Positions 11,401 through 27,621 are shown, counted from the stretch's first letter. The stretch: 64,000 bases of DNA from Beaufortia kweichowensis (GCA_019155185.1 CM032808.1:15676379-15740378), one strand, 5' to 3'. Notes: generated by a model not told the origin, from the sequence alone. Translations and numbers: made by a program.

Positions 11401-13657
11401 AGTCAGACTCTGACTTAATGTTCATAATGTATCTTTATCTTCCTTTTGATGAGACAGGTGCGAGAGTGATGTGAATATAAAATAATACATGCTCATTCTT
11501 AAAAACATATGTGTGTGCCAAATGTACTCAATAACAGATGCTCAGGAAAGGTTTGCTGAGACATATGAAGAACAGATGTTGGAGAAGCAATGCTTTAACA
11601 AGGTGTGTGTAATAGTCAGACAGCTACTAAATGATTACCAGAGGAGCGGCTGTTTCAGGTAGCTTGAATGAATCATCTTAAAAGTGGATAGAAACATTAA
11701 AAAATGAGAAGAAAGAAATGCATGCACAATCAATCTGCTTAAAACTAAAAAAAATCAGCAAACCTTGTGATATTTGTAAGAAAATCACAGTGAAAATTTC
11801 AGAAAGAAAAAAATGCAAAATGGTATTAAACTCTTTAGTACTGTATCATTAAGTCATCCTAATGGTTATTTAGTTTTTCATTATACAGAATATTTGGTTT
11901 CTCAAAGTGTGTCTCAAAATATGTCTAGATGTGTTCTAATGTGTGTATTTTTGTTTATATTTGGTCTATTTTTTCCATCACTGCAGCGATAAAGACTTCA
12001 GTCTCTATGATTCAAGCAGGATTTCCTGCAATTGGGGGATTTATATGTCTTTGGAATCTTTGGAGTCATTAAATACACACATATCAGCCAAAAAACATCA
12101 ATTTCATTCATTTTATCAAGCAGCTCTCGGTCCGCTAACACGTGGGTGGATGGGTTTTGTGGGCCATAGCAAAACCAGCAGGTCTTTAAAAATTGTTGGG
12201 TGGCATATGTGAACCGGCACATTTTGTAATGCCACACAAAACGGTTAAGAGCAGCAGAGAGTTTATTTTTATTCTAATATACAATAAAAAATATTTAGGC
12301 CATACTAAAATGTATGTCAGTTAAAAACCACAAAGTGCTTCTTTAATATATAGATAATGACTTTCTGGAAAGTACCGAGCTCCACAAAATCCTGAAACTT
12401 TATGTTCAGACGCACACGTTCTCGTGCTGTGGTATCGCTACAGAAACCATCATAAATATGTCTCTGTAGGTTATGCTCTTGGGGTTCCCATGCTCAGAGC
12501 GTTTCATGCAGTTCTAGATTGTTAAGTTTAATATAAAGAGGTAAAAGTGTGTGAGTTAAGTGTGGAACACTATCTAAGCTCGATCAATGAAGCATCAGAA
12601 AGGATTTTCCTTCTACTTTTTACTAACAAACTTATTTGCCAACATACATCCAACATTTCTTGGTCATCTCAAATGTTTAAAATAGCTTTTAAACGAAAAC
12701 GTAACCAAACTCCACTGCACAATAAATCTCCAGTTAGGAAATCCTGATCCTAAAATTCAGGATATTATCAGTTGTGTTGCTTTATTTTTATTAACAATTA
12801 CAGATAATTAGGTAATCAATATCAACTCTGAGTGATGCTGTTGTATCCCTTTCAATAACTAAACTAAATTCTCTGCTCATAAACTGCAAAGTGTTGACTG
12901 ATTTCCTGGTTTCACCACGGGTTTCTGTGGCGACAAGTTCCTAGATGCTGGTTTGATGCTCATGTTGTGTTTTCTGAATGGCCGTGGCTGTTGAGAGTTG
13001 ATCTAATGGCTTAGAAAAAGGTCCGGCACGCACAGCCTGGGAACAGCTGTAGAAACATTTTCTCAGCCTGTTTTTCTGACCGCCGATTTAAAGAGTTATT
13101 AGCAGCTCCACGACGAACCTTCAGCAGGCGCAGTGGAACGGATTCCTCTGACAGCGTAAAAAAAAAACTGGAATAAAATGAATAAGACTCGCAGCGTGGA
13201 GCACGTATTCAATCCACACCAGGAGTTTAGTCTGTCTTCAGATCTCTCATCCAAAACCGTTCCCCGACCTCCTCATAATAGATTTATGATCGATAATCTC
13301 ATCAATCTGCTGTATGGATTGCAGTCATGTACTTATTTTCAATGTCTACTCAGCTGAGACACACAGTCCGACACAAACATACTCGGGACGGACTGTTGAA
13401 AGAACGCAAATGTTAATGATTTATCAATGCAGAAACTCACTTGTACAAATATGAAAATGAGGTCATATGTATAATAATTATATGTCATTTGGAAAAATAC
13501 AGTGAGATTAATTATATCACATCACATTGTAAATGTATAAAAACAAGACATTTTATGCCAATGCCTTGATACAAATCAGGTGAATTGACTTACTTAAAGA
13601 ATCTCTACTGGTTAAACTAATAATTGTGTAACTTTACGATTGTGTAATCCCTCCACA

Positions 13658-13660
<3 letters not shown>
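11401..13660. other. Intergenic, no gene recognised
   Basis: AT-rich sequence with a more complex block at about 12890-13160. ORFs on both strands at 11943-12237 overlap each other in antisense and carry no protein signature. Confidence 0.55.

Positions 13661-13728
<68 letters not shown>
13661..13728. repeat. (TC)34 microsatellite
   Basis: A perfect TC dinucleotide array of 68 nt. It creates a spurious Arg-Glu run in a minus-strand ORF. Confidence 0.99.
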
Positions 13729-13730
<2 letters not shown>

Positions 13731-16700
13731 CAGAGCTGGAACCCTCAGAATCAACGCAACAACAGATGTGGCAATGCTGATGCTCTCCATCATTCTCAGC
13801 GGCTCTGTTCTTTCATTCCTCCAAAACAGTCCAAACGTCATGGGGTCTGTGTGCAAATATGATAAGAGCAAACTGAGATTGCAAAACAAAGACGAGGATG
13901 AGAGAGCAAAAGAATCATAGTGAGAGAGAGAGAAAACAAAAGAAAGAAAAAGCAGCTGAATGAAATGGCAGATTATGGGACCAAGAGAAAAGAGTCAGCG
14001 CAGATAAAAATTCAAGCAGCAGACGTGATGGATGAATGAGTCAGGTTGTTTGGATGAGTGCAGAGAGGTCTGGATGTGAGATCTTTTGAGCAGGTTGTGG
14101 GGATGTACCCTGGCAGCTGAATACAAGCTGTTTGTTAACAGCGGAGCATTAACGACCTCCACGGCCTGTGCCAAAAAACATGAACGGGCTTTAATCAAAC
14201 CAGGCCTGTGTTACAGCTGTAACAGCACTCCAGAGGAGGAGGAGGAGGAGGAGGAGATGAAGAGGAGGAAGGGCTCAGGCTCGGGTTGTGCAGATGAGGG
14301 AGGCTGTGAAAACTATTTGGGCATCTGTATGTGGAGCACATATGGAGGAAATGGGAGAACATGCTGATCATTTGAAGCGTGGGGAGAGATGGCAAGAGCA
14401 TGAAGAACAAACAGAAGATCTGGAAGAGATTTTTGGGGGCGGGTACAAAAGGAAATGACAAATGTTAAATTAATGTCATATTATGAAGAATTTCAGCAAG
14501 CATCTACAAAATAATTTGGCGACGACACCTTTAACAATTTAATACAGCAAGACTTTTCCAGTCAATCAGCTTTAGCACAAAGCCATATTGGTCAATTTGG
14601 TCATTCTAAAGAATAAACATCTAGTCTCCATCTGGTTCTACCCTTAAACCACATTAGCAATGCCCCATTCAACTGAATTATTAAAGTCTGGGTTAAACCA
14701 CCACAGCACATTCTCTGTCCTTTACTCAGTGATCCACTAAAACAGACAAAATAAGAAGATTTGTGACGGTTTTAATCATTGATTAATGCGACCTGCCCAC
14801 CGGCTGCATCTGTGTCACATTAGGCTGTTTGCTGAATCCTACGGGTTTCTTTCTAAATATACCAGTCGGTGTAGCTAATGAAATCCCTGCTCTTCTGCTC
14901 CAGTGAGAACAGGCCTTTACAGCATCCAGAGCAGCTGTTTCCAGCACATATCTCTGTGCAACACCTGTTACTTTAACCCACATTGAAGTTTTTCACAACG
15001 GCCTGAAATCATGGCTGATTCTTGAAGTTTGAAAAAAATTCTCACTGCACAAAGCTTAGTAGTAAAGTCTAAGGATTATGCATGAGAATTTATGTTTATC
15101 AGGGGTCTCAAATGAATGAAACTGGGGACTAAAGCTAATATAAATAAACATACTTCAAACATACAGCAGGCGATTTTATCTAAAAGTGACACACAATTCT
15201 TACATGCTAACATGTTAGTCTGCACTATTATTTGAACATCAAGTGGTTTCATTACAAACTTTGAAGGAAAAATTTAAATGACTGATCAAAAGACAAAACT
15301 GATCAAAACATACTTTGCATCTCTAATGTGACAATGAACTACAATTTTACAAATTTTAAGAATAGCAGACTTACACAAATTATGTCATTTGCAATGCTTC
15401 ATGGCAGGGTGGTCAAAAGTGAAATATCCCAAAAACATGCATGCACACACCGCACACACACAAAGAGTAAATCACGACAAGATGCCATCTATACCAGTCT
15501 ATTTAAACTGCTACCAAAATAAAAGTCTTTAAAGCAATTTATGCAGAAAACCACATAAAACTAAATCACTTTTAGAGAAGATCTTGATCTTGAAAAGTGC
15601 ATTTCCTAAATGGCTCAAAGTTAAATTTAAGACGTTTTTATTGTTTTTAAGGAGGAAAGAAGGAGCCAGATTGTAAGGCCTTTATATCCAGGGTTAAGAC
15701 TATAACGCTTAACTCCCTCTTCTTCTCCTGATAGGTTCATTCGACTGACCCCTGAACAGTTTTAAGAAAACCACTTTACCTGCCAAACAACACATTTACT
15801 TCAGAGACCATCAGAAAACTTCAACCACAATGCGGACCACAATGTCTTATTTCTTCTCTATCTCTCTACATCTCTCAACCTCTTCTCTTCTGTCTCCCTG
15901 CTCCAAGACTTGAAATGAAACCCCTTCGTTTAATTGGCAAGCTCTTTTTATTTCATTACAAGCTTTCATGATAAGCTGTTAGATGGATATCGTCCATTAA
16001 AGAGCCCAGGGAACAACATGACCAAGTCATGAACAGAGCACAAGATTAGATGGCTCACAAATACAATGACCACAGTTTTGTCGCCGTTTTCCCCATTACG
16101 GTTATAGGTTGAGCATTACAGTGTTTTCCAATGGGAAAATAGGAAAAGAAGGAAAAATGGATATAGTCATGAGTCTTTGACACCCTTCGAAGGGTTCCAG
16201 AGGTCTGAGGTGTTGGTGTAGTGCTGGCTAACCTCCACATTCACATTAAACAGTTTCCTTTGTCGTGGCGAGACTGTCACTCTCTATGATTGAAAGGTCT
16301 CGTACCGTGTTCCCAATGCAAACAGTAACAGTTCCCATGAGCTTTGAAATGAAGTAGAACGAATTCATTCTCTATCTTAAACACTGTAATAATATCCACA
16401 TTTACTGGAATGGTCTCTCTCTATCGAGCAAAATAATAATCTCTGGCCTGCTTGTACTGGGCTTTGACTCCTGATTGTGTGACAAAGTGATATAAACACC
16501 TGTAGGGATCCGGTTCTCCTGTTTTTATTGAGTTATTAAAACAAACCTTTATTTTAATCTCTGCTCAATCATATTACTAACACTCATGTTTTGCTGAAAT
16601 TGACGGTACTGATTATATGTTCAAGGTCCCTGATACCCAAATGATGTATGTGTAACAATAATAAAATTCATTCCAATTTAATTTCCCTTCAAATGTTCTT

Positions 16701-18083
16701 CTGACCTAATTAAAACCCAGTATTGAACAATTATGCCTTTGTTTTACCACAAAATGAATCTGAGCATGTTTAAATTCATTTCATTTGCCTTTGTTTTATG
16801 AAACTTCGAGCACGTTTTTCTTAAACGTTAGGTTAAAAAAACATATATGTACTTTTTCAAACACTGGCCTAGAAAAAGAAAACGTTTTACACTCAATTTA
16901 TGTCCTGATCCTCCTAGAACAGACTGGTTAAAATAGACAAATTAAGAGGTAAAGTAAAACTTTACATAAGGCCTTACATAAAGCCAAGACAATACATACT
17001 AATTCTCAATTTAAGAGAAATAAAATACACTCATATATTGCCTCAAAATCCACATCTAATTATCTGCTACAGAAAAGATTTTTTGAAAAGCCTGAAGGTG
17101 GACAGACATTTCATACTGGCATTTATACATTTCTATATTGTAAAGCTGACTTTACCAAATCAAATTTACCAGAGCAATGCTAAATGAAAAGTATAATTAA
17201 AGGTATGAGAGTTCATAAAAAAGCTTTTTTTAGAAATGCTCAAGGTTAGAAAGAGCGACAGAGCGAGACATAGACAAACAGGAAGTGAAATGGAATGCTC
17301 ATGTGAAATTTTGTAGTCCAAACAAATAAAACGATAAATCACGATCAAACATCTCTTTCATAAACACAGTGTTTTCCTAAAAACCTTGGCCTGCTTTTGA
17401 CCTCCTCTTGCTTTTAAAGCTGAAGTGCTGCTCTATAATAACAGTTATCAGGGTTTTTGAAGCATTTTACCCCAGAGCGATGGGCTCTCAGAGATGTTGT
17501 TAACTAACAGTTGGAGACTTTCAGGTTCATTAGCTGTACCAAGAGCCAGTATTCTTGTGTCAATACCACCGAAAGCTCTATTGATTTCTAAAGCAGGCAG
17601 CATGGTTTTCAGATATGATGCTTGTAGTTTTTGGAGCCTCTTTAAATAACTGTCCAGCAAACCTGATGTGCTGTTAGTGTTTTTACTGCCATTACCTGTA
17701 AAAAGTGCTCCAGTTGAGAGTTGAAGTGAAATCTATTTACCATCTGACTTTGTTTTGAAACTGTTTTCACACTGGTACAATTAATTATACTATTAAAAAT
17801 ATCAACCACAGTATTTTTAAGACTCCACTGAGACATACATGTTTTCTGAACTACATACAGGCACTTTAATGTCCCAGAGGTTGATTTATTAAAACGGATT
17901 TCAGCTCTTTGGAAGTTTGGAAATTAGCTTTAAAACTAATGGCAATGAGTTGTATGTCAAAAGTGTCATTTAAAATGTCATTTGTATCACCAAAGGCTTT
18001 AAAACAAAAAACATCATTCGAGAACTGGAAATTCATAAATGTGCAAGAAGAAATTCATAAAAATAATTGTGCTCTAGCCTGCG
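13729..18083. other. Intergenic, no gene recognised
   Basis: Purine-rich around 13910-14000, with a GAG triplet run at 14233-14256. The remainder is AT-rich with short unsupported ORFs. A degraded TTTTATCTAAAAGTGAC (15175-15195) is a likely SINE relic. Confidence 0.55.
14233..14256. repeat. (GAG)8 trinucleotide repeat
   Basis: A short GAG triplet array continuing into imperfect GAAGAGGAGG. It yields a poly-Glu or poly-Pro/Ser stretch in chance ORFs on the two strands. Confidence 0.9.
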
Positions 18084-18312
18084 CTCTTACAAATAAAGAT
18101 AATACAAAAGGTTCTTCACACCAATACCACAGAACAACTATTTTTAGTGTCCCAAAGTACCATTCTTTAAAAAACATGTCTTCTCTTTTTTATAGACAAG
18201 AGAGCATTTTTTCAGCTTCAACTACAAAGGTCCTGTAAGGTTCATTATGGAACCATTCAGCCAAAAATTGCTGTATAATTCTTCTATGATATCACAAAGC
18301 ACCTTTAACTTT
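18084..18312. mobile_element. MITE of the AAAGGTTCTT family, copy 1
   Basis: Begins CTCTTACAAATAAAG, then AAAAGGTTCTTCACA, and ends ATCACAAAGCACCTTTAAC. Internal landmarks (GTTCATTATGGAACCATTCA, CAAAGTACC) recur at the same relative places in the copy at 53355-53583. A plus-strand ORF across it (17909-18238) is therefore transposon-derived chance coding. Confidence 0.75.
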
Positions 18313-19293
18313 TTTGTATCATATTTATGCATCATTGTAATGTGTGCTGTGCATCAGTTATCTTGTCTATAATCTTGTCTCGTCTCTGTCTCCTCATGAC
18401 CATGTGTTGCCCAGGCTGTCCTTCAATAATAGGGTTTAATGGTGCAGAAAAAGATTGACTGTTCGACACCGCAGGTCCAGGAGCAGATGTCCACCAGGCA
18501 CTACAATACTGAAGCCAGATAATAACATTCAACAGTGCATTGTTAAACATGAGAAATTAAATTTCAATAAATCACAGCGTCTCTCCTCTTTTAGTCTATT
18601 AACCGTTTTAGTAGAGTCAAAGAGTAATTGGAATAAATTGCCTTTTATTGTTCTCCTGTTGTTGATGCATGACTGAAGTGTTTTCAGTCTGCTAAAGTGA
18701 AACTGGTTGTCTAGCGACTCTGTGGTTTGTTTATAAGACAGGGAGGAAGAATTGAGGAAGAGGTTAGATGATAAGACTTTGAATCGTAGAGGGTGAGGTT
18801 CCCGTGCACAGCAGCGCTCCATGTTTTGTGGTTACGACAGGAAAAGTGTAAAGACCGAAGGAGCCCGGTCTCATGCAGCCAGACTTTTGACAATTGGCAT
18901 GTATTCCGGCCAACAATTCAGCCTTTTCCAGAAGCAGTGTGTGCTGCCTAATGTTGTGACAAGAAGTAGCTAAAGTGTGGGTGTTCTGCTTTAATAGAGG
19001 TCTTTGACATCTAAGAGCTCTATAATAATATCTGCAGCATAAAACATCCAGTCCAGTATTATGACATTTAGTAGTCTTTGATATTCACACAAAACAGTTT
19101 CAAAAGACCCTTAAGTCATTCACAAGTATGTAGTGTTGGCTGCCAATGGTTGAACGAAGATCATTGTTAAGCTCTACAGACGCTCCAAATTGTGTCTTTA
19201 TGGCATTTTTATTACTCTGATTTGACAAGAGATCCTCCTTTTTGTGCAAGAAAACTAGAACTACATCAGCACGGTCTGTCGCTCTTGCTTGTA
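18313..19293. other. Intergenic, no gene recognised
   Basis: Several overlapping short ORFs on both strands (18332-18893), none protein-like. No splice-bounded exon was recognised. Confidence 0.5.
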
Positions 19294-19340
19294 TCTCTCT
19301 CGCTCTCTCTCGCTCTCTCGCTCGCTCTCTCTCGCTCTCG

Positions 19341-19375
<35 letters not shown>

Positions 19376-19406
19376 GCTCTCTCTCGCTCTCTCTCGCTCT
19401 CGCTCT
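19294..19406. repeat. Compound (CT)n/(CTCG)n microsatellite
   Basis: An imperfect CT array of about 113 nt, interrupted by regular G substitutions giving CTCGCTCT units. It is responsible for Leu-Ser and Arg-Glu low-complexity ORFs on both strands. Confidence 0.97.
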
Positions 19407-21944
19407 GGTGTGTTACATAATGTCTACACTGACAGTAACTAAAGCTTTCATGTTGATGTTCTCTTGACGGTTCAAGGCTGTGTGACTGTGTGATCATGCT
19501 GGGTAAACGCTGGGTAACAGCAGCAGAGGATGTTTTTTAACATTCTGCATTAGTTCTGTTTAAATAAGTTTAATAAACCTCTGAAAAAATGAAAAAAAGC
19601 TTAAAAAAAAAAGCTAAAATTAAATGCGGATGACAAAACCAATTCTTAACACATCTCTAAAAAAGATTCAAACGTTATTCTTTAAACACAGACAACAACG
19701 AGGTAATTTTAATACATTATTTAGGCAACACTAGCCAGGAAATGTTCATGTGGACATCTGTTTTAACTTGCAAATTAGTGTAAATGTTTGTTTGCGCTCA
19801 GATTTAGTAGAGACATTTTTCTTCTGGTTTACAGACCACAGTAGATTTAATTGAGACAAACAGTTTTTACAGGCATTGTTTTTGTTTCAGATAGCAAGAC
19901 ATAAGCCAATTAAGCTTCACAACATTATATCAACTTGTTATTTAAAATGAATCTTAAAATGTAGCCTAACTACTGTACAAGTTTTGCTCAAGTTTATCTA
20001 AAACCAGAAAACTAAATGTGGGTTAAAAAGGTCCATTCTATAGAAAACAGATTAAATCCCACGTGCAGATATTATGCAATTGTAAACTTAGTCTTTAAAG
20101 CTTTTAATCCCTATTTGCATCTCACTGCTTGTAAAAATGCACTGCAATGACATTTGGAAACATTAAATTATCGTGAGATCTTTATGCACAGACAACTGAA
20201 GGAAAATGAACTTCACAGCGTATGTGTTAGACACAATGTCATATCAAGCATCTGCATCCCTTTCCAATTATTGCACACTACATACCATGAGCATCAAGTT
20301 CACTACAAGATGATGATAATCATCATCTCTCCCAGTGCCAGGAATTACTAGAATTACAGCCCTGCAGGAGATGAACGGACCTTCAGTGCAGATCAGCATA
20401 TTCTTTCCTCATTCCCTGAATGGTCATTTGCATGGACCGAGTGGAGGGAGGTGGGTGCCAGTGTCATGGAGTCTGCATACCTGTGGTCATGGTGAAAATA
20501 CAGGGTGGTGCGGTTCTAAAGCCTCGGGGTTACAGGTGGCCAAAGGCCAAGTTCGGGTGGACCTCACACTGGCACAATGCCTGCGATCTAATCCACAGAG
20601 CCAGAGCATGTGGAAGTGCTTTAGGACGAGGGATGGAGCAGCCAGCCTCACGCAGGATCCCTTACCACAAAGACAAAGAAACTGAAAGCAAATTATTCTT
20701 CATTAGAGCCATACAACCAGTTGCCAGGGACCCGAGTGTGGAAAAACAACAGGCCCCAGAATTTATGATGAGCGCATCATAAAGGAAGGAGCCTGACATG
20801 CAACGTGCCACCTGCAGAACGCGCTTCAGTTTCGCTTTGGATGAGAGAACAGAAGCTCTCATCGCTGAAGATAAAGTACTTCTGCATGTGTATCCGAAAT
20901 GCACATTCTTTAACTTTATGGCTCTGTCAGTGGAATAAAGAAATGCCAGTTGTAATTTTGGCGATCTGAATTCATGTATTTCCAGCTCCCCGTGGTGAAT
21001 TTTCTTTTTAGTTAGCATCCTCTGTTACTTGTTGGTACAGCATACAAAATGTTAATGGCCATATTGAAAGCATTATCCTTTAAACAGAACATCTTGTCCT
21101 TAAGGCATCTAAAAGGATCAAGTGACACAACCGGGCCCAAGCAGCGTATGATCTGCTAAGTCCAATTGAAAAGATTTTCTCAAACTTTCACAGATGTTTT
21201 GAGGAATATTTTTAAGGGTTGCAATTGAACCGCTATAGATATGGTTTCATAGAGGTCATTAACCTTTGAAATGTTCCAATCTCGACCACACCAAAGAGCA
21301 GAGACCCATTACTAATGTAGTCAGCACCCCTGGACCTGATGACAGGACTCAGCCACCCAAGGATATCATCAGCTCTAGTCCAGCGTCTCCACCGTCATAA
21401 TATCATTGTCTCAGAGGTGTCGTGATAACCATAATTTTCTTAAACGCAGAGCCTCCACCCTGCCCCTGATGAAAACGGGCGTCTCTGAACTCTGTTTTCA
21501 CTCTGGTCCACAGAGTCGCTAAAACATTTTCATAACATTACACCCAATAGAGTCATAATGACCCTCTCCAAGACAAAACAGGACATGAAGCAACGGTGTG
21601 GTCACAAACTGAGAAAAGCTTATTATGGTGCTCGAAAAACCTACACTAAGGTGAGGCTGATGGTGTGACACAAGCTACCAGGCAGCAACACAAGCACGTC
21701 TGCTAAAGCCTTTTAATGCGTTTCACTCTGTTACTGCAATAAGAAAATCCCTGAACTGGCCGAGTCGCTCTAATACCTTAAAGATGTCTTCATTTACGAT
21801 GCAGTAAAACAATGAATATATGAGACTGTAGCCTGAGCCAAGCTGATGTATCTGGAGGGCCTCCAGATACCACGCTGGACAACTGCTGTGCCAAAACACA
21901 AAAACCTCCCATACTGACTACCTGGAAACCCAAAGAGCTTTAAG
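19407..21944. other. Intergenic, no gene recognised
   Basis: The first part is AT-rich. From about 20335 to 20900 the sequence is more complex and GC-richer, with overlapping plus-strand ORFs of 116 and 120 codons in different frames and an opposing minus-strand ORF. None resembles a known family, so non-coding conserved sequence is an equally good guess. Confidence 0.45.
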
Positions 21945-22209
21945 AGATGGTGTAAGACAGAAAGAGAGCATTGTGTTAGCAGAACAAAGCTGGTGGGTTT
22001 GATACCCAGGAAATACACACATACTGATAGAAAGTAATTCATTTTAAATGCACGGCAAGTTGCTTTGGTAGAATTTGCGATGTTAGCACAATGCTCCACA
22101 AATTACAGATCATGAGTTCGATCCCAGGAAACGCACAAACAGATAAAAGACATGAATTGCACTGAAAGTCACTTTAGATTAAAATATTTGCTAAGTGTAA
22201 ATGTAATAT
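21945..22209 (+). mobile_element. Two tandem tRNA-derived SINE heads with V-SINE tail
   Basis: The first head includes GCATTGTGTTAGCAG and a B-box-like GGTTTGATACCC (about 21990-22010). A second head follows, with TTAGCACAATGCTCC and a good B-box GAGTTCGATCCCAGG (about 22112-22126). Next comes AAAGTCACTTTAGATTAAAA and TTGCTAAGTGTAAATGTAA, a diverged V-SINE tail. The arrangement suggests a dimeric SINE or one SINE inserted next to another. Confidence 0.7.
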
Positions 22210-25056
<2,847 letters not shown>

Positions 25057-25570
25057 CAGTACCAGTCAAAAGTTTGAAAACACTTACTGTTGTTTACATT
25101 TTAGTAGTAGTAAATTTAGCAAAAATTATACTTAAATTTTGCAAAATCAAGCATTTTAGCATCCAGATTCTTGAGGTCTCAATCTGAGAATCTTTTTAAA
25201 CAGCAGTGAAGAAATTTCTATGTATCTATGCTGGACTCTTATTTCATTACAGAACTAAGGTTTTATTTTTAAAATATATTTGAAATGGATTTCTTGGAGC
25301 AAATAATGAATTTTAATTTTTTAAAAATTTGCTTTTCATATATATTTTTAAAATAAAACCTTAGTTCTGTAATTAAAATAAATTATTTCCTCCAAGAAAT
25401 CCATTTTAAATATATTTTTAAAATAAAACTTTAATTCTCTAATGAAAGAAAATAATATGTTGGCACAATTATATTTTTGTCTACAAAAGTAATTTTAAAC
25501 ATTGCAATATACACTTTTAAGATCATGAGAAACGTTTTGTTAGTTGTGTCTAAACTTTTGACTGGAATTG
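25057..25570. mobile_element. 514-bp Tc1/mariner-like non-autonomous element
   Basis: Flanked by TA on both sides (25055-25056 and 25571-25572). The left end CAGTACCAGTCAAAAGTTTG and the reverse complement of the right end, CAATTCCAGTCAAAAGTTTA, are terminal inverted repeats. There is no transposase ORF. The interior (about 25242-25445) holds a large AT-rich inverted repeat, with GAAATGGATTTCTTGGAG (about 25283) facing CTCCAAGAAATCCATTTT (25391). A related, shorter copy lies at 59405-59702. Confidence 0.85.
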
Positions 25571-26224
25571 TATGTCATAAAACTATGAAAATGTATTTTT
25601 ACTAACTTTTACTAATACTAAAACCATAAAGGTTCATTGATGGATAACTGATGTGTTAAACTCTTCTCTCTTAAACGCTATTTTATCTGGCTGGTGTTTT
25701 TCTGCACTTCATTACTCACTTTATGTGCTGAGTCAACAGTAACAGTAAATCCATTCTTTATATCCCAGAATTAACGTCTGGGCCAAACGCCAACATTGAT
25801 GGGTTGAGCTAAAGGTTTAAAACACATTTCCTTCATATCATCTATCTTCTCATTTTCACGTCTGCTACGTAAAACGAATAGGCTTAGCTTAGCAAACAAT
25901 GCAAATCAATAAAAATATGCCATTATTTACTCACCTTGATGCTGTCAAGAACTGTTTCTCACTCCATAGTGACTTCAGAATGTGTCAAACTTCAAAGAGA
26001 GTAAACAAGCAAACATAACAGCTGCCAAAGTGACGTGTTTGGTATATTTACAAGTTTTCTTAAGCGTTTTTGCATAAAACAAAGTCTAATAATTGTCACT
26101 TTATATAAATATATTTGCAAATGTTCCCGAAACGCAAATATATCCCGCGTCAGGTGCAGATTTAAAAATGGCGCTTCAACATTATTGAAGCCAAAGCTGC
26201 TCACAATAGTTGCGTTTACTTCAT
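25571..26224. other. Intergenic, upstream of CpG promoter block
   Basis: AT-rich, no gene seen. Contains a fragment CATTATTTACTCACCTTGATG (25922-25942) related to the element at 11010-11400. Opposing ORFs at 25992-26238 overlap in antisense and lack protein character. Confidence 0.5.
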
Positions 26225-26400
26225 GTCCGACCGAGTGACGTCAAAGTACCGCGAGAGTTTCTGTTATCTACGACGCTATCGCGGTATCTATGTCATTGGA
26301 CGATCGGTCTGCGCAGCCCAGCGCAGTATAACGTTCCCTTTCTTATTCCCACAATCCACCACGAGAGTTTCTAACGAATTGTAATGTGTTAGATCGGGTA
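26225..26400 (+). promoter_or_regulatory. CpG-dense orphan promoter candidate
   Basis: By hand count there are about 17 CpGs in the 190 nt from 26229 to 26418, against near absence in flanking DNA. Motifs seen are a perfect CRE, TGACGTCA (26236-26243), an inverted CCAAT box, ATTGG (26295-26299), and an NRF1-like pair, TGCGCAGCCCAGCGCA (26310-26325). ATTCCCACAATCC (26346-26358) somewhat resembles a ZNF143 site. No strong TATA box is visible. The combination is typical of a TATA-less housekeeping or testis-type promoter. A donor at 26454 favours transcription to the right, but bidirectional activity is possible. Confidence 0.55.
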
Positions 26401-26430
26401 TTAAAGAAGATATCACGCATTTGTTGGATT

Positions 26431-26453
26431 ATGGATGTGAAGTGGGGCTGGAT
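26431..26453 (+). other. Candidate first coding exon of orphan transcript
   Basis: An ATG at 26431 is followed by seven codons plus two bases (MDVKWGW, then AT) and a donor, GTGAGT, at 26454. The 5' part of the exon would lie in the CpG block. If joined to the acceptor at 27620-27621, the frame stays open to a TGA at 27713-27715, giving 38 residues. Nothing in it is recognised. It may equally be a non-coding RNA. Confidence 0.25.
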
Positions 26454-27621
26454 GTGAGTTGGTTTGTTCATTTCATATATTGCATTGCTCTGCAAGAGTT
26501 GAAAATGGCACACTACGTTAAGTTTTATATATAATGCACCATATTAAACTGTGTTTACAAGTGCTTCCTTTACATTTACATCATTTACATTTAGGCATTT
26601 AGCTGATGCTTTTATCCAAAGTGACTTACAAATCTTAGGAGACAATGAAGCGACACATCAAAAGAGGAACAATAGTACTAAGAAGTGCTTTACTAAGTTT
26701 ACAATGTTTTGCAGAATTACAGAATTACCCATTGATTTACTATAGTAACCCTAGTATTTTTCTTTTATTTGTAGTCAAGCTATATTAATCACAAATGTAA
26801 CATTTACCAAAACAAATCATGACTTTTTGTAGAAGTAAATATATATTATAATGTAAAGAGTAAAAGGATATGTTGACTGCATTTATAATTTTTGGGACAT
26901 CAGACAATAGATTAACCATAAATAATAAGCACCCATGTGATCACAGTTTGGAATTGCAGGACCAATCTGTTCAATCCAGAAAATAAGGAATAAATCATGA
27001 CTGTCATGTCCTCAGTACTGGAGACAGATTAATTTAATATGCCCCTCAGCCGTGTCATTAATTCTCCATAACAGGTACTCAAAGCTGGTCTTTCATCAGA
27101 TACTGTAAGGAAGTAGTTTTTTAAGGTATTTGCATTATTAATGAGCATTTTAATTTTGTTATAGCATGGTTAATTTTTTTTAAGAAAAATAGCTGTATTC
27201 AGTAAGCTCACACACGTATTCTTGTTTAAATCACAGAGCTTCTTGTATTCTTGCTTGGTAAGAAATGACTAATTGCCATGTCTGTTTGTTAGATTAGATG
27301 CTTGGCAAGACGAAGGAAGATTAATTTTACAATTGTAGACTTTAAATAAATGTCTTGAGAATTTTTTCAATGGAAGAATTCTTAATCTGTGTCTTATTTT
27401 AATGCAAAATGTGGTGAAAAATTGATACTTAATCCAAGACATGTTCTCTCAAACCATTTTATTTATTAAAAGTTTTTTTTTTTTTTAAATGCTTTCTGCA
27501 TACGTTGAAGGTCCCTATGAATGTTATGAAATATACCTTTGCTATATAAAAAAAATCACATTACAATAAACCTCTGTATGTACAAAGTGTATGCATCTTA
27601 AATTGTGAACTGCTTTTCCAG
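26454..27621 (+). other. Possible intron of orphan transcript; holds a SINE fragment
   Basis: Starts GTGAGT and ends CTGCTTTTCCAG, both good splice signals. The sequence between is AT-rich and contains a V-SINE fragment at 26571-26645. No other exon was recognised in it. Confidence 0.3.
26571..26645 (-). mobile_element. V-SINE-type fragment
   Basis: TTTAGGCATTTAGCTGATGC then TTTTATCCAAAGTGACTTAC and the AGGAGACAA extension. It is the same subfamily and orientation as the fragments at 11200 and 54873. Confidence 0.8.

Noticed and set aside
20335..20782. Overlapping 116- and 120-codon plus-strand ORFs
   Set aside because: They compete in different frames over the same bases, face a minus-strand ORF, and show no domain.
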